Positions 7,765 through 16,116 of a DNA stretch of 64,000 bases are shown here, one piece after another. The DNA comes from JAPPLB01 sp965218555. GTDB taxonomy: Bacteria; Acidobacteriota; Terriglobia; Bryobacterales; UBA6623. A program made the translations under genes and the position numbers. The stretch spans positions 62,001 through 126,000 of the forward strand of contig OZ244625.1 in the NCBI GenBank assembly GCA_965218555.1. Direction: 5' to 3'. Numbering within the stretch: the first letter of the stretch is position 1; every line of letters starts with the position of its first letter. The notes under the pieces were generated by a model that made no database searches, was not told the DNA's origin, and worked only from the letters and a program-made list of their open reading frames with translations.

Positions 7765-10593
7765 CTACATCCGTACCGCGGGCGCACCCAGCGCTTCAGC
7801 GATGAGCTGCCGTTGCTCGACTCTGTGGCTCGCCGCCGAACCGGTCGCGGGGCTGGCCGACTCGGCCCGGCAGACGCCGCGGAACGGCCACCTGCCCAGC
7901 AGACCCTCGCCAAAGCGGATCCGCATATACCGGTACGCTCCCATGTTCTCGGGTTCTTCCTGCACCCAGTAGACCGGCGTCCCTTCCTCGTAGGGGGCGA
8001 GCGCTTCCTGGATGACGCGATCGGCCAGAGGGTAAAGCTGCTCGACACGGATGATGGCGACATCGTCGTGTCCGGCCTGTTCACGGGCCGCCTTCAAGTC
8101 GTAGTAAATCTTGCCGCTGCACAGCAGAACGCGCTTGACGCCGCCATAGTGCTCGCGAGGGTCTCCGATGATGCGTTCGAAGCGGCCCGCGGCCAGACCA
8201 TGGAGCGACGATACGGCGCCGGCATGGCGGAGGAGGCTCTTCGGAGTGAACACGACGAGCGGCTTGCGCCAGGAACGCAGCACCTGCCGCCGCAGCAAGT
8301 GAAAGTATTGCGCCGGGGTCGTCGGGTATGCGACCTGCATGTTGTCTTCGGCGCTTAGTTGCAAAAACCGCTCGAGCCGGGCACTCGAGTGCTCCGGCCC
8401 CTGCCCCTCGAAGCCATGAGGCAACAGCATCACGAGCCCACTCAGGCGCTTCCATTTGTCCTCCGCGCTCGAAATGAATTGATCGATGATGACTTGTGCG
8501 GCGTTGACGAAATCGCCGAACTGCGCTTCCCACATCACAAGGCCGTCGGGCCAATCGAGACTGTAGCCGTACTCGAACCCAAGCACTCCCGCTTCCGACA
8601 GGGAGCTATTGGCAATTTCAACGGACCCCTGCCCCCGCATCAGATACCGCAAAGCTACATACTTGCGGCCGTCCTCCTTGTCGCGCAAGACAGCGTGCCG
8701 ATGGCTGAACGTACCGCGCTCGACATCCTGCCCGGTGAGCCGAACACGGAAACCCTCGGCCGCCATCGTGGCTAAAGCCAGGGCTTCCGCAGCGGCCCAA
8801 TCAAGCGGCCGTTTGCCCTGAGCCATCTCGTGACGCTGATGCAGCAGGCGCTTGATGCGGCGGTCCGGCTGAAAATCGTCGGGGACTCGAGTCAGTTTTT
8901 CAAGCAGCGCGGACAGGCGGTCCTTCTTTACCGCCGTCTCGGTTTCTTCTCGCGGTTCCGGTCCGCCCTGGTAGCCGCTCCAGAAACCCGTGTAGTGGTG
9001 ATCCCCGTGAACGAAATCGTCGCTGCGCGCTGCCGACAGCTCGTCTTCGAGATGCCGCCGCCGGTCTTCGGCAATGCGGTCCGCTTCCTCTCGTGTGACG
9101 CCGCCCATGGTCAACAAATGTTCCAGGTAACCCTCGCGCACGGTCTTGCGCTTCGAAATCGCACGGTAGAGCACCGGCTGCGTGAACGACGGCTCGTCGC
9201 CCTCGTTATGGCCGTGCCGCCGGTAGCCATACATGTCGATCACGACATCGCGCTTGAACGCCCGGCGAAACTCCATCGCCAGATGAATCACCTGAGCCAC
9301 CGCTTCGGGGTCCTCGCCGTTGACGTGGAAGATCGGAATGCGCAGCATCTTCGCAAGCCCCGACGCATAGATGCTGGAACGGCTCTGTTCGGGCGGTGTC
9401 GTAAAACCGATCTGGTTGTTGACGATCACGTGGATCGCGCCGCCGACCGTATAGGCTTCGAGCTCGCTGAGATTCAGCGTTTCCTGAACGATGCCCTCGC
9501 CCGCAAACGCGGCGTCGCCATGCATCAGGATGACCAGGCCGCGCTGACGTCTGTAGTCGTTGTGGCGGTCCTGCTTGGCGCGCATGCGCCCCAACGCAAC
9601 GGGATTCACGTACTCCAGGTGGCTCGGGTTGAAGCACAGCGAGATGTGGACGTTGCGGCCGTTGGTGGCTTGCCAGTCGCTGCTGAACCCGAGGTGGTAC
9701 TTCACGTCGCCGCGGCCGCTGTGCAAGTGGGGGTCGACATCCTCGAACTCACGGAAAATCTGCTGCGGGCTCTTGCCCATGATGTTTGCGAGCACGTTGA
9801 GCCTGCCGCGATGGGCCATGCCCAGCACAACCTCGTCTACGCCGTCGGCCGCCGCTTGCTCGATCGCCAGCCCCAGCAGCGGGATCAGGCTCTCGGAGCC
9901 CTCGAGTGAAAAACTCTTCGCGCCAACGAATTTCTTCTGGATGAACTCTTCGAAAATCACTGCATCCGTCAAGCTCGTGAGGATACGGATCTGCTCGTCG
10001 CGGCTCAGGGTGCGCCGGTTCTCGCTGCTCTCCATGCGCTGCTGCAACCACTCGCGCACCTGCTCATCGTCGATGTGCATGAACTGCACGCCGATCGAGC
10101 GGCAGTAGGTGTTCCGCAAGCGGCGGAACACCGCGCCGACCGTAGCGTCGTCGCCGCCAGACAGCGTCTGCGAAGAAACCGGCCGGCCAAAGTCGTCCGG
10201 GCTCAGGCCGTGATAGGCGGGATCAAGCTCCGGCGCCGACGGCCGCGGCAACCCCAGCGGATCGATGGCCGCGATCATGTGGCCGCGCACACGGTGCGAC
10301 CGGACCATCTTGTCAACGCGATCTTGCGGTCCGACGGCTTGCTCATCGCCGACCGCCGCCGGCAGCGCCGCTCCGTTGGCTCCCACGCGAAACAACCCGG
10401 GCGCATGGAAGCTGGGGCCGGGCGCCCAAGCGTGGGGCGACAGCGCCTCGCTTCCGTTCGACCCGGACTCGAAAGAGTCGAAATAGCTACGCCATTCCTC
10501 GGAAACCGATTGCCGATCGACCAGATAGCTCGCGTACAGCTCCTCGGCGAACGCCAGGTTCAGGTCTCCGGGCAGATCGGTCGATTCGCTCAT
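7765..10593 (-). CDS. sucA: 2-oxoglutarate dehydrogenase E1 component
   Basis: This thiamine diphosphate enzyme of 942 residues decarboxylates 2-oxoglutarate and loads E2 lipoyl groups. The N-terminus has the usual E2-binding arm (LYASYLVDRQSVSEEWRSYF). The core has GMAHRGRLNVLANIMGK, HGDAAFAGEGIVQETLNLS and the ThDP/Mg site VNNQIGFTT, followed by a transketolase-like pyrimidine domain (SHRHAVLRDKEDGR) and the C-terminal domain (YWVQEEPENMGAYRYM). The length fits the family (about 930). It leads the operon sucA-sucB-lpd. Confidence 0.97.
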   Translation of the reverse strand: MSESTDLPGDLNLAFAEELYASYLVDRQSVSEEWRSYFDSFESGSNGSEALSPHAWAPGPSFHAPGLFRVGANGAALPAAVGDEQAVGPQDRVDKMVRSHRVRGHMIAAIDPLGLPRPSAPELDPAYHGLSPDDFGRPVSSQTLSGGDDATVGAVFRRLRNTYCRSIGVQFMHIDDEQVREWLQQRMESSENRRTLSRDEQIRILTSLTDAVIFEEFIQKKFVGAKSFSLEGSESLIPLLGLAIEQAAADGVDEVVLGMAHRGRLNVLANIMGKSPQQIFREFEDVDPHLHSGRGDVKYHLGFSSDWQATNGRNVHISLCFNPSHLEYVNPVALGRMRAKQDRHNDYRRQRGLVILMHGDAAFAGEGIVQETLNLSELEAYTVGGAIHVIVNNQIGFTTPPEQSRSSIYASGLAKMLRIPIFHVNGEDPEAVAQVIHLAMEFRRAFKRDVVIDMYGYRRHGHNEGDEPSFTQPVLYRAISKRKTVREGYLEHLLTMGGVTREEADRIAEDRRRHLEDELSAARSDDFVHGDHHYTGFWSGYQGGPEPREETETAVKKDRLSALLEKLTRVPDDFQPDRRIKRLLHQRHEMAQGKRPLDWAAAEALALATMAAEGFRVRLTGQDVERGTFSHRHAVLRDKEDGRKYVALRYLMRGQGSVEIANSSLSEAGVLGFEYGYSLDWPDGLVMWEAQFGDFVNAAQVIIDQFISSAEDKWKRLSGLVMLLPHGFEGQGPEHSSARLERFLQLSAEDNMQVAYPTTPAQYFHLLRRQVLRSWRKPLVVFTPKSLLRHAGAVSSLHGLAAGRFERIIGDPREHYGGVKRVLLCSGKIYYDLKAAREQAGHDDVAIIRVEQLYPLADRVIQEALAPYEEGTPVYWVQEEPENMGAYRYMRIRFGEGLLGRWPFRGVCRAESASPATGSAASHRVEQRQLIAEALGAPAVRM

Positions 10594-10685
10594 GCCGCTG
10601 CCTCCGCCACCATCACAACACCCGACGCAACAGTGGTCAAGCCGGACTGTTCCGGGCAGGCCCGAGTCGTCACGGTTCAGTGGTT

Positions 10686-11645
10686 CTATATCGAGACGGC
10701 GTTGCTTTCGATATAGTCGTCGAGATTCGATGCCGGCCGACCGATATAGTGGAACTTCTCAGCGTATTCCACGCCGAACTCGCGGCCCAGTTGGCGATCG
10801 TTGTCAAGAACGAACTCCTTGATGTACTGGCGATTCGCCGTGTCGTCATTGTCACCGAGAACCGGCAGCTTCTTGCCCTGCTCGGCCAGACGCCGCCGGA
10901 GGCGTGATCCGTTTACTCCCGCGGGCCCCTGCGTATCGTTGGCGATGTTCACGTCGACCTTGCGATCGACATACGAGCTGATGTCGACGACGCGGTTCAC
11001 CAACTGCGGGCCTCGCGCAAAGTAATACTTCTCGCTGACCCCATGCGGGTCGACGCCGGCGAGGCGGTGCTCCGGGAAATCCCAGCGTCCGCCTGACATC
11101 CAGCAGGCCGCCTCGACGGCGCTGGCGATCACGTAGTGGTCGGGGTTCTCTTCGTAGTGACCCCATGGGTCGTAGCAAACGACCGTGTTCACCTTCAAGG
11201 CGCGGAAGATGAAAATCAGCTGGGCGCGCAGCTCGATCGGGTGCGCGTCGTCGAGCCGGTGATTCTGATAGCCGAGATCGAAGGCCTGCTTCAGCCCCAT
11301 ACGGCGCGCGACCTCATAGTTGTCCTGCTCGTTGTTGGCGATCACCTCGGCATAGGTGCTGCCACGGCCGGCGTGGTCGTCGTTGGTGGCGCGAATCAGG
11401 ACGCCTTCATAGCCCTCGTCGATCAGCTTCAGCACCGTCCCGGCGGCGAACAACGGCACGTCGTCGTTGTGCGGCTGGATCACCGCCAACATCTTTCCCT
11501 TGTGGGGCTTGCCGGATTGGTTGCGTTCCAGAAAAGGCGGACCCTCGTGGGTGCCCCATTGCGCCGGCGCCTGCGAAGCAGCCCCAGCGGCTCCCGTCAA
11601 CATGCTGCCGGCCATGCCGGCGCCGATGAAACCTCGTCGATCCAT
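10686..11645 (-). CDS. Tat-exported PIG-L/LmbE family N-deacetylase
   Basis: The 319-residue protein begins with a twin-arginine signal (MDRRGFIGAGMAGSML), so a folded metalloprotein is probably exported. It keeps both zinc sites of the PIG-L fold: PHNDD (residues about 58-62) and NPDHY further on (YDPWGHYEENPDHY). Family members remove N-acetyl groups from sugar derivatives such as GlcNAc-inositol; the substrate here is unknown. Length and C-terminus (YIGRPASNLDDYIESNAV) match the canonical copies at 22755 and 23807, so it belongs to the same local paralogue set. It is monocistronic and lies downstream of sucA's start region. Confidence 0.88.
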   Translation of the reverse strand: MDRRGFIGAGMAGSMLTGAAGAASQAPAQWGTHEGPPFLERNQSGKPHKGKMLAVIQPHNDDVPLFAAGTVLKLIDEGYEGVLIRATNDDHAGRGSTYAEVIANNEQDNYEVARRMGLKQAFDLGYQNHRLDDAHPIELRAQLIFIFRALKVNTVVCYDPWGHYEENPDHYVIASAVEAACWMSGGRWDFPEHRLAGVDPHGVSEKYYFARGPQLVNRVVDISSYVDRKVDVNIANDTQGPAGVNGSRLRRRLAEQGKKLPVLGDNDDTANRQYIKEFVLDNDRQLGREFGVEYAEKFHYIGRPASNLDDYIESNAVSI

Positions 11646-11805
11646 TACATCTCCCTTTGTGGACGATCCTGCTGCGTCCGTGAACGTTCAATTGTATCGA
11701 CCGCGGCCGTGAGCATTCACAGATGAACAGCCCGGCGCGCCATACAAGAGACGGGACTCCGACCGTTGTCTGTTGGCCGCCCAACCTTGTCCGTTCACGG
11801 CTGTC

Positions 11806-12560
11806 AACGCAATATAGAAAGTACCCGTGTTCGTGCAATAGAGAACGTTCCCTTTTCTCAACATGGGTTCATTTGGCGTTCGCCGCAGCGGAAGCAGCCC
11901 GGAGGGCGAGGGGAGCTGCGGATAGCCTGCATATCTCCCCACCTGGTGGCCGCAGCACACGATAAGACCGCCATGACTTCGTTGCGCTTGCTTGCCGTGC
12001 TCGATGTACGGTCAAGTACACCTGCGCGCGCCAAGCGGCTCGCGCCTCGTCCTGACGGCCCTCTCATGCACTTCGCCTCGCCACGTGGTGAGAAATACAG
12101 GCTAACGCTACACTTCGTGCGGCCGCCCGCAGATCCGGGATTCTGTACACATTTCCGGGATTTCCCAGCTAACGGAGCTTGAACACTTGCTCCGGGGAAA
12201 GAAAATGCAGAGCGACCGTGGGCAAGGAAGCCGTGACTTGGCGGCGTGTGCGGCGGTCCGGGCGGCGCTTTTTGGTTTTTTTGTTTTGCGACCCTTTCGA
12301 ACCCACGGCGAACCGAACGGCCATAAAGCCCGTGTTTCGTGACTCGTGATTCGTGAAAAACCTTAAAGGCCGTGTTGCTGGCGTGCGGGTGGCGGCAGCC
12401 GCCAGAGGCGAGCGCCGCGCCGACGGCAAGTCAATCGCTAGCCTCCCTGTCGTCATGCTATGCCGGCCAGGGCGGCAAAACAAGACTGAAGGGCTTCAGT
12501 ACCTCGAGCCGAAGCGCAACGTTCTGCTTTGCTCAGCAGGGGAACGTCTCACGTTGCGCC
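11806..12560. repeat. Dispersed repeat, copy B, with nested MITE-like element
   Basis: Most of the 1-kb gap between the PIG-L gene at 11645 and fdhA at 12676 is repeat. Block 1 (11806-11922) contains a doubled unit, GCAATATAGAAAGTACCC then GCAATAGAGAACGTTCCC, and continues as in copy A. A complete MITE-like element follows (11924-12103). Block 2 (about 12290-12375, GAACGGCCATAAAG plus TCGTG stutter) and block 3 (about 12445-12550, with the ACTGAAG-GG-CTTCAGT hairpin) come next. Small open frames inside it are not believable genes. Confidence 0.75.
11924..12103. repeat. MITE-like element, copy B (180 bp)
   Basis: The ends are imperfect inverted repeats: AGCCTGCATATCTCCCCAC at 11924-11942 and GTGGTGAGAAATACAGGCT at 12085-12103. 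The interior closely matches the element at 27570-27749, including GACCGCCATGACTTCGTTGC and AAGTACACCTGCGCGCGCCA. It encodes no transposase. I take it as a non-autonomous, miniature inverted-repeat element nested in repeat copy B. Confidence 0.7.
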
Positions 12561-12675
12561 GACCCTGTCTGTTCACGGCTTGTCTGGACTCGCCCGTCGG
12601 GTGTATCCTAGAGCTCAGCGCGGATACTGAACATTTTCCCGTAGGTTTCCTGTCAGAGACATCAGAGGAGGATTT

Positions 12676-13866
12676 ATGGCTTCCAATCGAGGCGTCGCCT
12701 ATATGAGCCCCGGAGAGGTCGAGGTGCAATCCATCGACTATCCGAAGCTGGTCCTCGGCGACCGCAAATGTGACCACGGCGTCATCCTGAAGATCGTTTG
12801 TACGAATATCTGCGGCAGCGACCAGCATATGGTTCGCGGACGCACCACCGCTCCTGCGGGCCTCGTCCTCGGACACGAAATCACAGGTGAAGTGATTGAG
12901 GCTGGAAGCGACGTCGAATTCATCAGCGTCGGCGACATCGTCTCCGTTCCGTTCAACATTGCCTGCGGGCGCTGCCGCAACTGTAAGGAAGGCAAGACCG
13001 GCATCTGCCTGAACGTGAACCCTGCCCGGCCCGGCGCCGCTTACGGCTACGTCGACATGGGCGGCTGGGTCGGCGGACAGGCCGAATACGTGATGGTGCC
13101 CTACGCCGACTTCAATCTGCTGAAGTTCCCGGACAGGGATCAGGCCATGGCGAAGATCAAAGACCTGACCCTGCTCTCCGATATCTTTCCCACGGGTTTC
13201 CACGGCGCTGTCACCTCGGGTGTGGGCCCAGGCGCGATCGTCTACGTCGCGGGCGGCGGCCCTGTCGGACTGGCTTGCGCCCACGGTTGCCAGCTTCTGG
13301 GCGCGGCCTGCGTCATCGTCGGCGATCTGATTCCAGAGCGGCTTGCTCAGGCGAAAAGCTTTGGCTGTGAGACCATCGATCTGCGGGAAAGCGCGACGCT
13401 CGCCGAGCAGATCGAGCAGATCATCGGTGTGCCCGAAGTCGATTGCGGCGTGGACTGCGTCGGGTTCGAGGCCCGCGGCCACGGCAAGGACACGGTTGTC
13501 GAGCGGCCCGCTACTGTCCTCAACGCACTGATGGAAGTCGTCCGCGCTGGCGGCGGCGTCGGCATCCCGGGCCTGTACGTCACGGGCGATCCCGGCGGCG
13601 TCGATGACAACGCCAAGATCGGCAACCTCGGCATCCGCATCGGACTCGGTTGGGCGAAGTCGCACCATTTCATGACCGGTCAGTGCCCGGTGATGAAGTA
13701 TCACCGGCAGCTCATGCAGGCCATCCTTTACGAAAGGGCGACTCCCGCCAAGGCCTGCAATGTCACGATGATCTCGCTCGACGAAGCGCCGCAGGGCTAT
13801 TCCGACTTCGACAAGGGCGCCGCGAGGAAATACGTGATCGACCCGCACGGTTCCGTGGCGGCGTAG
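12676..13866 (+). CDS. fdhA: Glutathione-independent formaldehyde dehydrogenase (zinc MDR family)
   Basis: The 396-residue protein reads very like the NAD-dependent formaldehyde dehydrogenase of Pseudomonas putida along its whole length, including N-terminal NRGVAYMSPGEVEVQSIDYP. Catalytic zinc ligands are Cys46 (TNICGSDQHM) and the GHE motif. The structural zinc loop has four Cys (CGRCRNCKEGKTGIC) and the NAD site is VAGGGPVGLA. It oxidises formaldehyde to formate without a thiol cofactor, or dismutates aldehydes. A strong ribosome site, AGAGGAGG at 12664-12671, sets the start. It is a single gene with repeat DNA upstream and an IS1-like segment directly downstream. Confidence 0.93.
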   Translation: MASNRGVAYMSPGEVEVQSIDYPKLVLGDRKCDHGVILKIVCTNICGSDQHMVRGRTTAPAGLVLGHEITGEVIEAGSDVEFISVGDIVSVPFNIACGRCRNCKEGKTGICLNVNPARPGAAYGYVDMGGWVGGQAEYVMVPYADFNLLKFPDRDQAMAKIKDLTLLSDIFPTGFHGAVTSGVGPGAIVYVAGGGPVGLACAHGCQLLGAACVIVGDLIPERLAQAKSFGCETIDLRESATLAEQIEQIIGVPEVDCGVDCVGFEARGHGKDTVVERPATVLNALMEVVRAGGGVGIPGLYVTGDPGGVDDNAKIGNLGIRIGLGWAKSHHFMTGQCPVMKYHRQLMQAILYERATPAKACNVTMISLDEAPQGYSDFDKGAARKYVIDPHGSVAA

Positions 13867-13928
13867 CGGTAGTTCGGCAGGCTTCGACCAGAGGCCGAGC
13901 CGTCATGACGAGGGCGCGGGATGACCGC

Positions 13929-13951
13929 GGTAGTGTCTCAAAAGTGTGTGG
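13929..13951 (+). repeat. Left terminal inverted repeat
   Basis: It starts GGTAGTGTCTCAAAA and pairs with 16062-16084 over 23 bp with two mismatches. The transposase stop codon (13953-13955) begins one base further in. Confidence 0.8.
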
Positions 13952-13952
13952 G

Positions 13953-14735
13953 CTAAGCAATCGCGACCTTCTCTATCAGATAATCCAGTGACCAAGCATG
14001 ATCAGCGAGCCCCGCTGTCATGGCGGGGCTCACTTTGAGCATTTTGTGAACCCAACAGAAATTGTAATTGGCAAAGAATAGCGCCAAGGCCGCATTTAGC
14101 ATTCTCCAGCACTTCGAGAAGGCATAGGTTTTGCGGGTAAGCCGCTTGCAATGTTGCCGCAAGGTTCCGTAGAGGCGCTCTACGTAGGTGGTTTCCGTTT
14201 CGGTGATGTCCAGTCCTAGCAAGGGCTCGATGCGCTCTGGGCCGATCACCTTCACGATCCTTGCGTAGCTTGCGCGGTCTTCCAAGAACAAGTCGATTGC
14301 CGGGCTGTAGGGCTGGAAGGCATCTGTCGATATCTGGCAATCCCCAGCTGTGGCGTCTCGCACCTTTCTCATGAACTGCGCCGTGTTCTGCTCGTCACTC
14401 TTGTCCAAGGGGTACATCACGGCCAAGCGACTGCTGCGATCGAGCGCGATGAAGCAATAAGCGTTGCCTACGGTTTTGTGATCGCCGAAGTATACCCGGC
14501 GCTGTTTCTTCTGCACGAACGTCCAGACCTCGTCCAGCTCGAGGTGTGAGACGGGGACGTTCCGGATGCGGCTCGCCAACAAATCGGAACATCCTTCGCC
14601 AAGCTTGAGCAGGAGCGACAGGATGGTTTTTCTTCAATGCCAACGGTGCGTGAGGTTGAACGGATCGAGTTTCCCTCGACGAGCAATCTGGGTGTATGGT
14701 TTTCCTCAACGACGCCAGCCTAAAAAAATAGCCTT
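13953..14735 (-). pseudogene. IS1-family DDE transposase, two-frame and 5'-truncated
   Basis: The 13953-14640 frame carries the DDE catalytic part: LDEVWTFV, QISTDAFQPY and TTYVERLYGTLRQHCKR, ending with the IS1-type tail NYNFCWVHKMLKVSPAMTAG. The preceding helix-turn-helix part (LLVEGNSIRSTSRTVGIEEK) is in another frame. The frames meet at GAAGAAAAACC near 14655. A -1 slip there restores EEKTIL, which resembles the programmed -1 site in the A run of IS1; a 1-nt deletion would look the same. Upstream of LLVEGN the frame hits a stop within about 15 codons with no start and lacks the usual first 10-15 residues, so the N-terminus is probably lost. Confidence 0.75.
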
Positions 14736-14769
14736 CGTCCCGATCGATAGAATCCTGTACGTCGTAAAA

Positions 14770-14793
14770 GAAGACTGACGTGCGTCAGTCTTC
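14770..14793. repeat. Perfect palindrome upstream of passenger gene
   Basis: GAAGACTGACG, a TG spacer, then CGTCAGTCTTC form an 11-bp perfect inverted repeat about 200 bp before the passenger gene. It could be an operator, a bidirectional terminator for the transposase side, or the end of an inserted piece. No T-run follows it on the plus strand. Confidence 0.55.
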
Positions 14794-14876
14794 ACCTGTG
14801 GTACTCTACTCCCGGCAGCATTCAAGAGGCAGCCCGCTGTGCCGGATTGCCCACTGAATACAACAGCTTCGTAACT

Positions 14877-14897
14877 GTCAGGGGTAGCTCCCCTGAC
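14877..14897 (+). promoter_or_regulatory. Leader hairpin upstream of the passenger gene
   Basis: GTCAGGGG and CCCCTGAC form an 8-bp perfect stem with a 5-nt loop, 95 bp before the start at 14992. A clear ribosome site, AAGGAGA (14980-14986), follows. The hairpin may be part of the 5' untranslated region; its role is unknown. Confidence 0.4.
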
Positions 14898-14991
14898 CAG
14901 GGGCGAATAGGCGGGACATCTTCAAACCATCTGTTCCCTGAGGTGCTGCAACGACCCGGCACCCCGTGCTCTTTACAGCAAGGAGACAGTA

Positions 14992-15975
14992 ATGAAAACG
15001 GCGGCAGTGTTGTTAGCAGCAATCCTGGCGGCACCTTCAAGCGCGGCGGAAATCAGGCAGGTCGCGCCGATTCACCAATTGCAGCAGTTGGGCTTCACTC
15101 TGCCAAGAGTGGGCACCAAAAGCTCTCACGAAGAAATCCTTTCAGCAGCTCAAGACTTTGTGTTTTTCGCGGACTTCGTTCTTGGCTCTGGATGGTCCTT
15201 TCAAATCGCCATCAGCAACAATTCCCCGACGACCTCGTTGGTTGGCTTCATGGGGGTTGCTATAGACGCCAATCATGAGTTTGCGGTGACGTGGAAGGAA
15301 GCGCTCGAGACAGGTTCGGCCCCGAGCTTTTTGATTCCGCCAGGGGGCACCAATCTCTACAACGAGTGGCCGAACATTCCATCCGGCGTGGTGGTTCGCG
15401 GCGGTGTCATTATCGTTCAAACCTCTGCGTTCCCCAGCTTCGAGACCGATACGCAAATGATGAGCGCGGTCCTGACGTATCGCAATGATGCAACGGGGAT
15501 AGAGGTCACCGTTCCTCCTCTGCGAGTGGAAGACTTCACCCCTCCGTTCTTCAATGACGAAGTGGCCTACTCCATGTTCGTCGAGGAAAGCGCCGACGTG
15601 AGCACCGGGCTGGCGCTTTGGAAAGACCCCACCAATGAAGTGTGCCTGTGGCTAGACAACTTGGACGGCGTTCCCTTCGAGAACGATGAAGGATACGATG
15701 CAGTTTGCTATGGCCCGGAGTATGATGACCATTTCAACCACTCCGCCCAAATGCTGCCCGAATGGTTCCAGGGGTGGGACTTCTCAGAAGGGTTTCAGGG
15801 GCGGCTCGTGGTCATGGTTCGCGACCACACATTCGGGCCGAAAGGCAACGACGGGCTGGTTGTCCCGATGGGGCTGCGCGCGAATCTGGCTAGCGGGGCC
15901 ATCTCAGCAATGCCTGTAGTTCCAGTTGCTATCGGTGAAGTCTTCAAGTCGTTTCGGACAAAGCCCTCGAAGTAG
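14992..15975 (+). CDS. Secreted protein of unknown function, passenger of the IS1-like segment
   Basis: The 327-residue protein has a signal peptide (MKTAAVLLAAILAAPSSAAEI) and a strong Shine-Dalgarno site 5 nt upstream. It looks like two beta-rich halves. The first contains FADFVLGSGWSFQIAI followed by a serine/asparagine-rich strand pattern and an IPPGGTNLY segment. The second contains STGLALW, MLPEWFQGWDF and a closing GRLVVMVRD strand. This pattern resembles large paralogue families of exported acidobacterial proteins, often annotated only as hypothetical. There are no catalytic motifs. It is the only gene besides the transposase between the two 23-bp inverted repeats, so it may travel with them. 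Confidence 0.75.
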   Translation: MKTAAVLLAAILAAPSSAAEIRQVAPIHQLQQLGFTLPRVGTKSSHEEILSAAQDFVFFADFVLGSGWSFQIAISNNSPTTSLVGFMGVAIDANHEFAVTWKEALETGSAPSFLIPPGGTNLYNEWPNIPSGVVVRGGVIIVQTSAFPSFETDTQMMSAVLTYRNDATGIEVTVPPLRVEDFTPPFFNDEVAYSMFVEESADVSTGLALWKDPTNEVCLWLDNLDGVPFENDEGYDAVCYGPEYDDHFNHSAQMLPEWFQGWDFSEGFQGRLVVMVRDHTFGPKGNDGLVVPMGLRANLASGAISAMPVVPVAIGEVFKSFRTKPSK

Positions 15976-16061
15976 CAATTTGGCGGGGTCCCATCCAGAG
16001 TAAGCTCAGGGATAGTCGCGAGAACGCCGACCCCTGAGAACTGCTTTGCAGGGGATGAGTG

Positions 16062-16084
16062 CCACGCAGTTTTGAGACACTACC
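16062..16084 (-). repeat. Right terminal inverted repeat
   Basis: The reverse complement reads GGTAGTGTCTCAAAACTGCG and onward, pairing with 13929-13951 at 21 of 23 positions. It lies 86 bp after the passenger stop codon and 32 bp before the end of the next PIG-L gene. Confidence 0.8.
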
Positions 16085-16116
16085 AAAATTGCGCCCTCTT
16101 GCTTTTCACCGTATGC

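Larger units (their letters stand above)
13929..16084. mobile_element. IS1-like segment bounded by inverted repeats and carrying a passenger gene
   Basis: Two 23-bp ends match in inverted orientation with two mismatches: GGTAGTGTCTCAAAAGTGTG... at 13929-13951 and, on the other strand, GGTAGTGTCTCAAAACTGCG... at 16062-16084. Inside are an IS1-type DDE transposase next to the left end (13953-14735) and a complete secreted-protein gene (14992-15975) near the right end. At 2156 bp it is longer than a normal IS1 relative. I see no direct target repeat at the outer edges. It may be an IS expanded by a passenger, or one IS with unrelated DNA inserted behind its transposase. Confidence 0.75.

Noticed and set aside
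11766..12182. Small open frames such as MTSLRLLAVLDVRSS inside the repeats
   Set aside because: They recur only because the repeat DNA recurs and have no ribosome site; not believable proteins.
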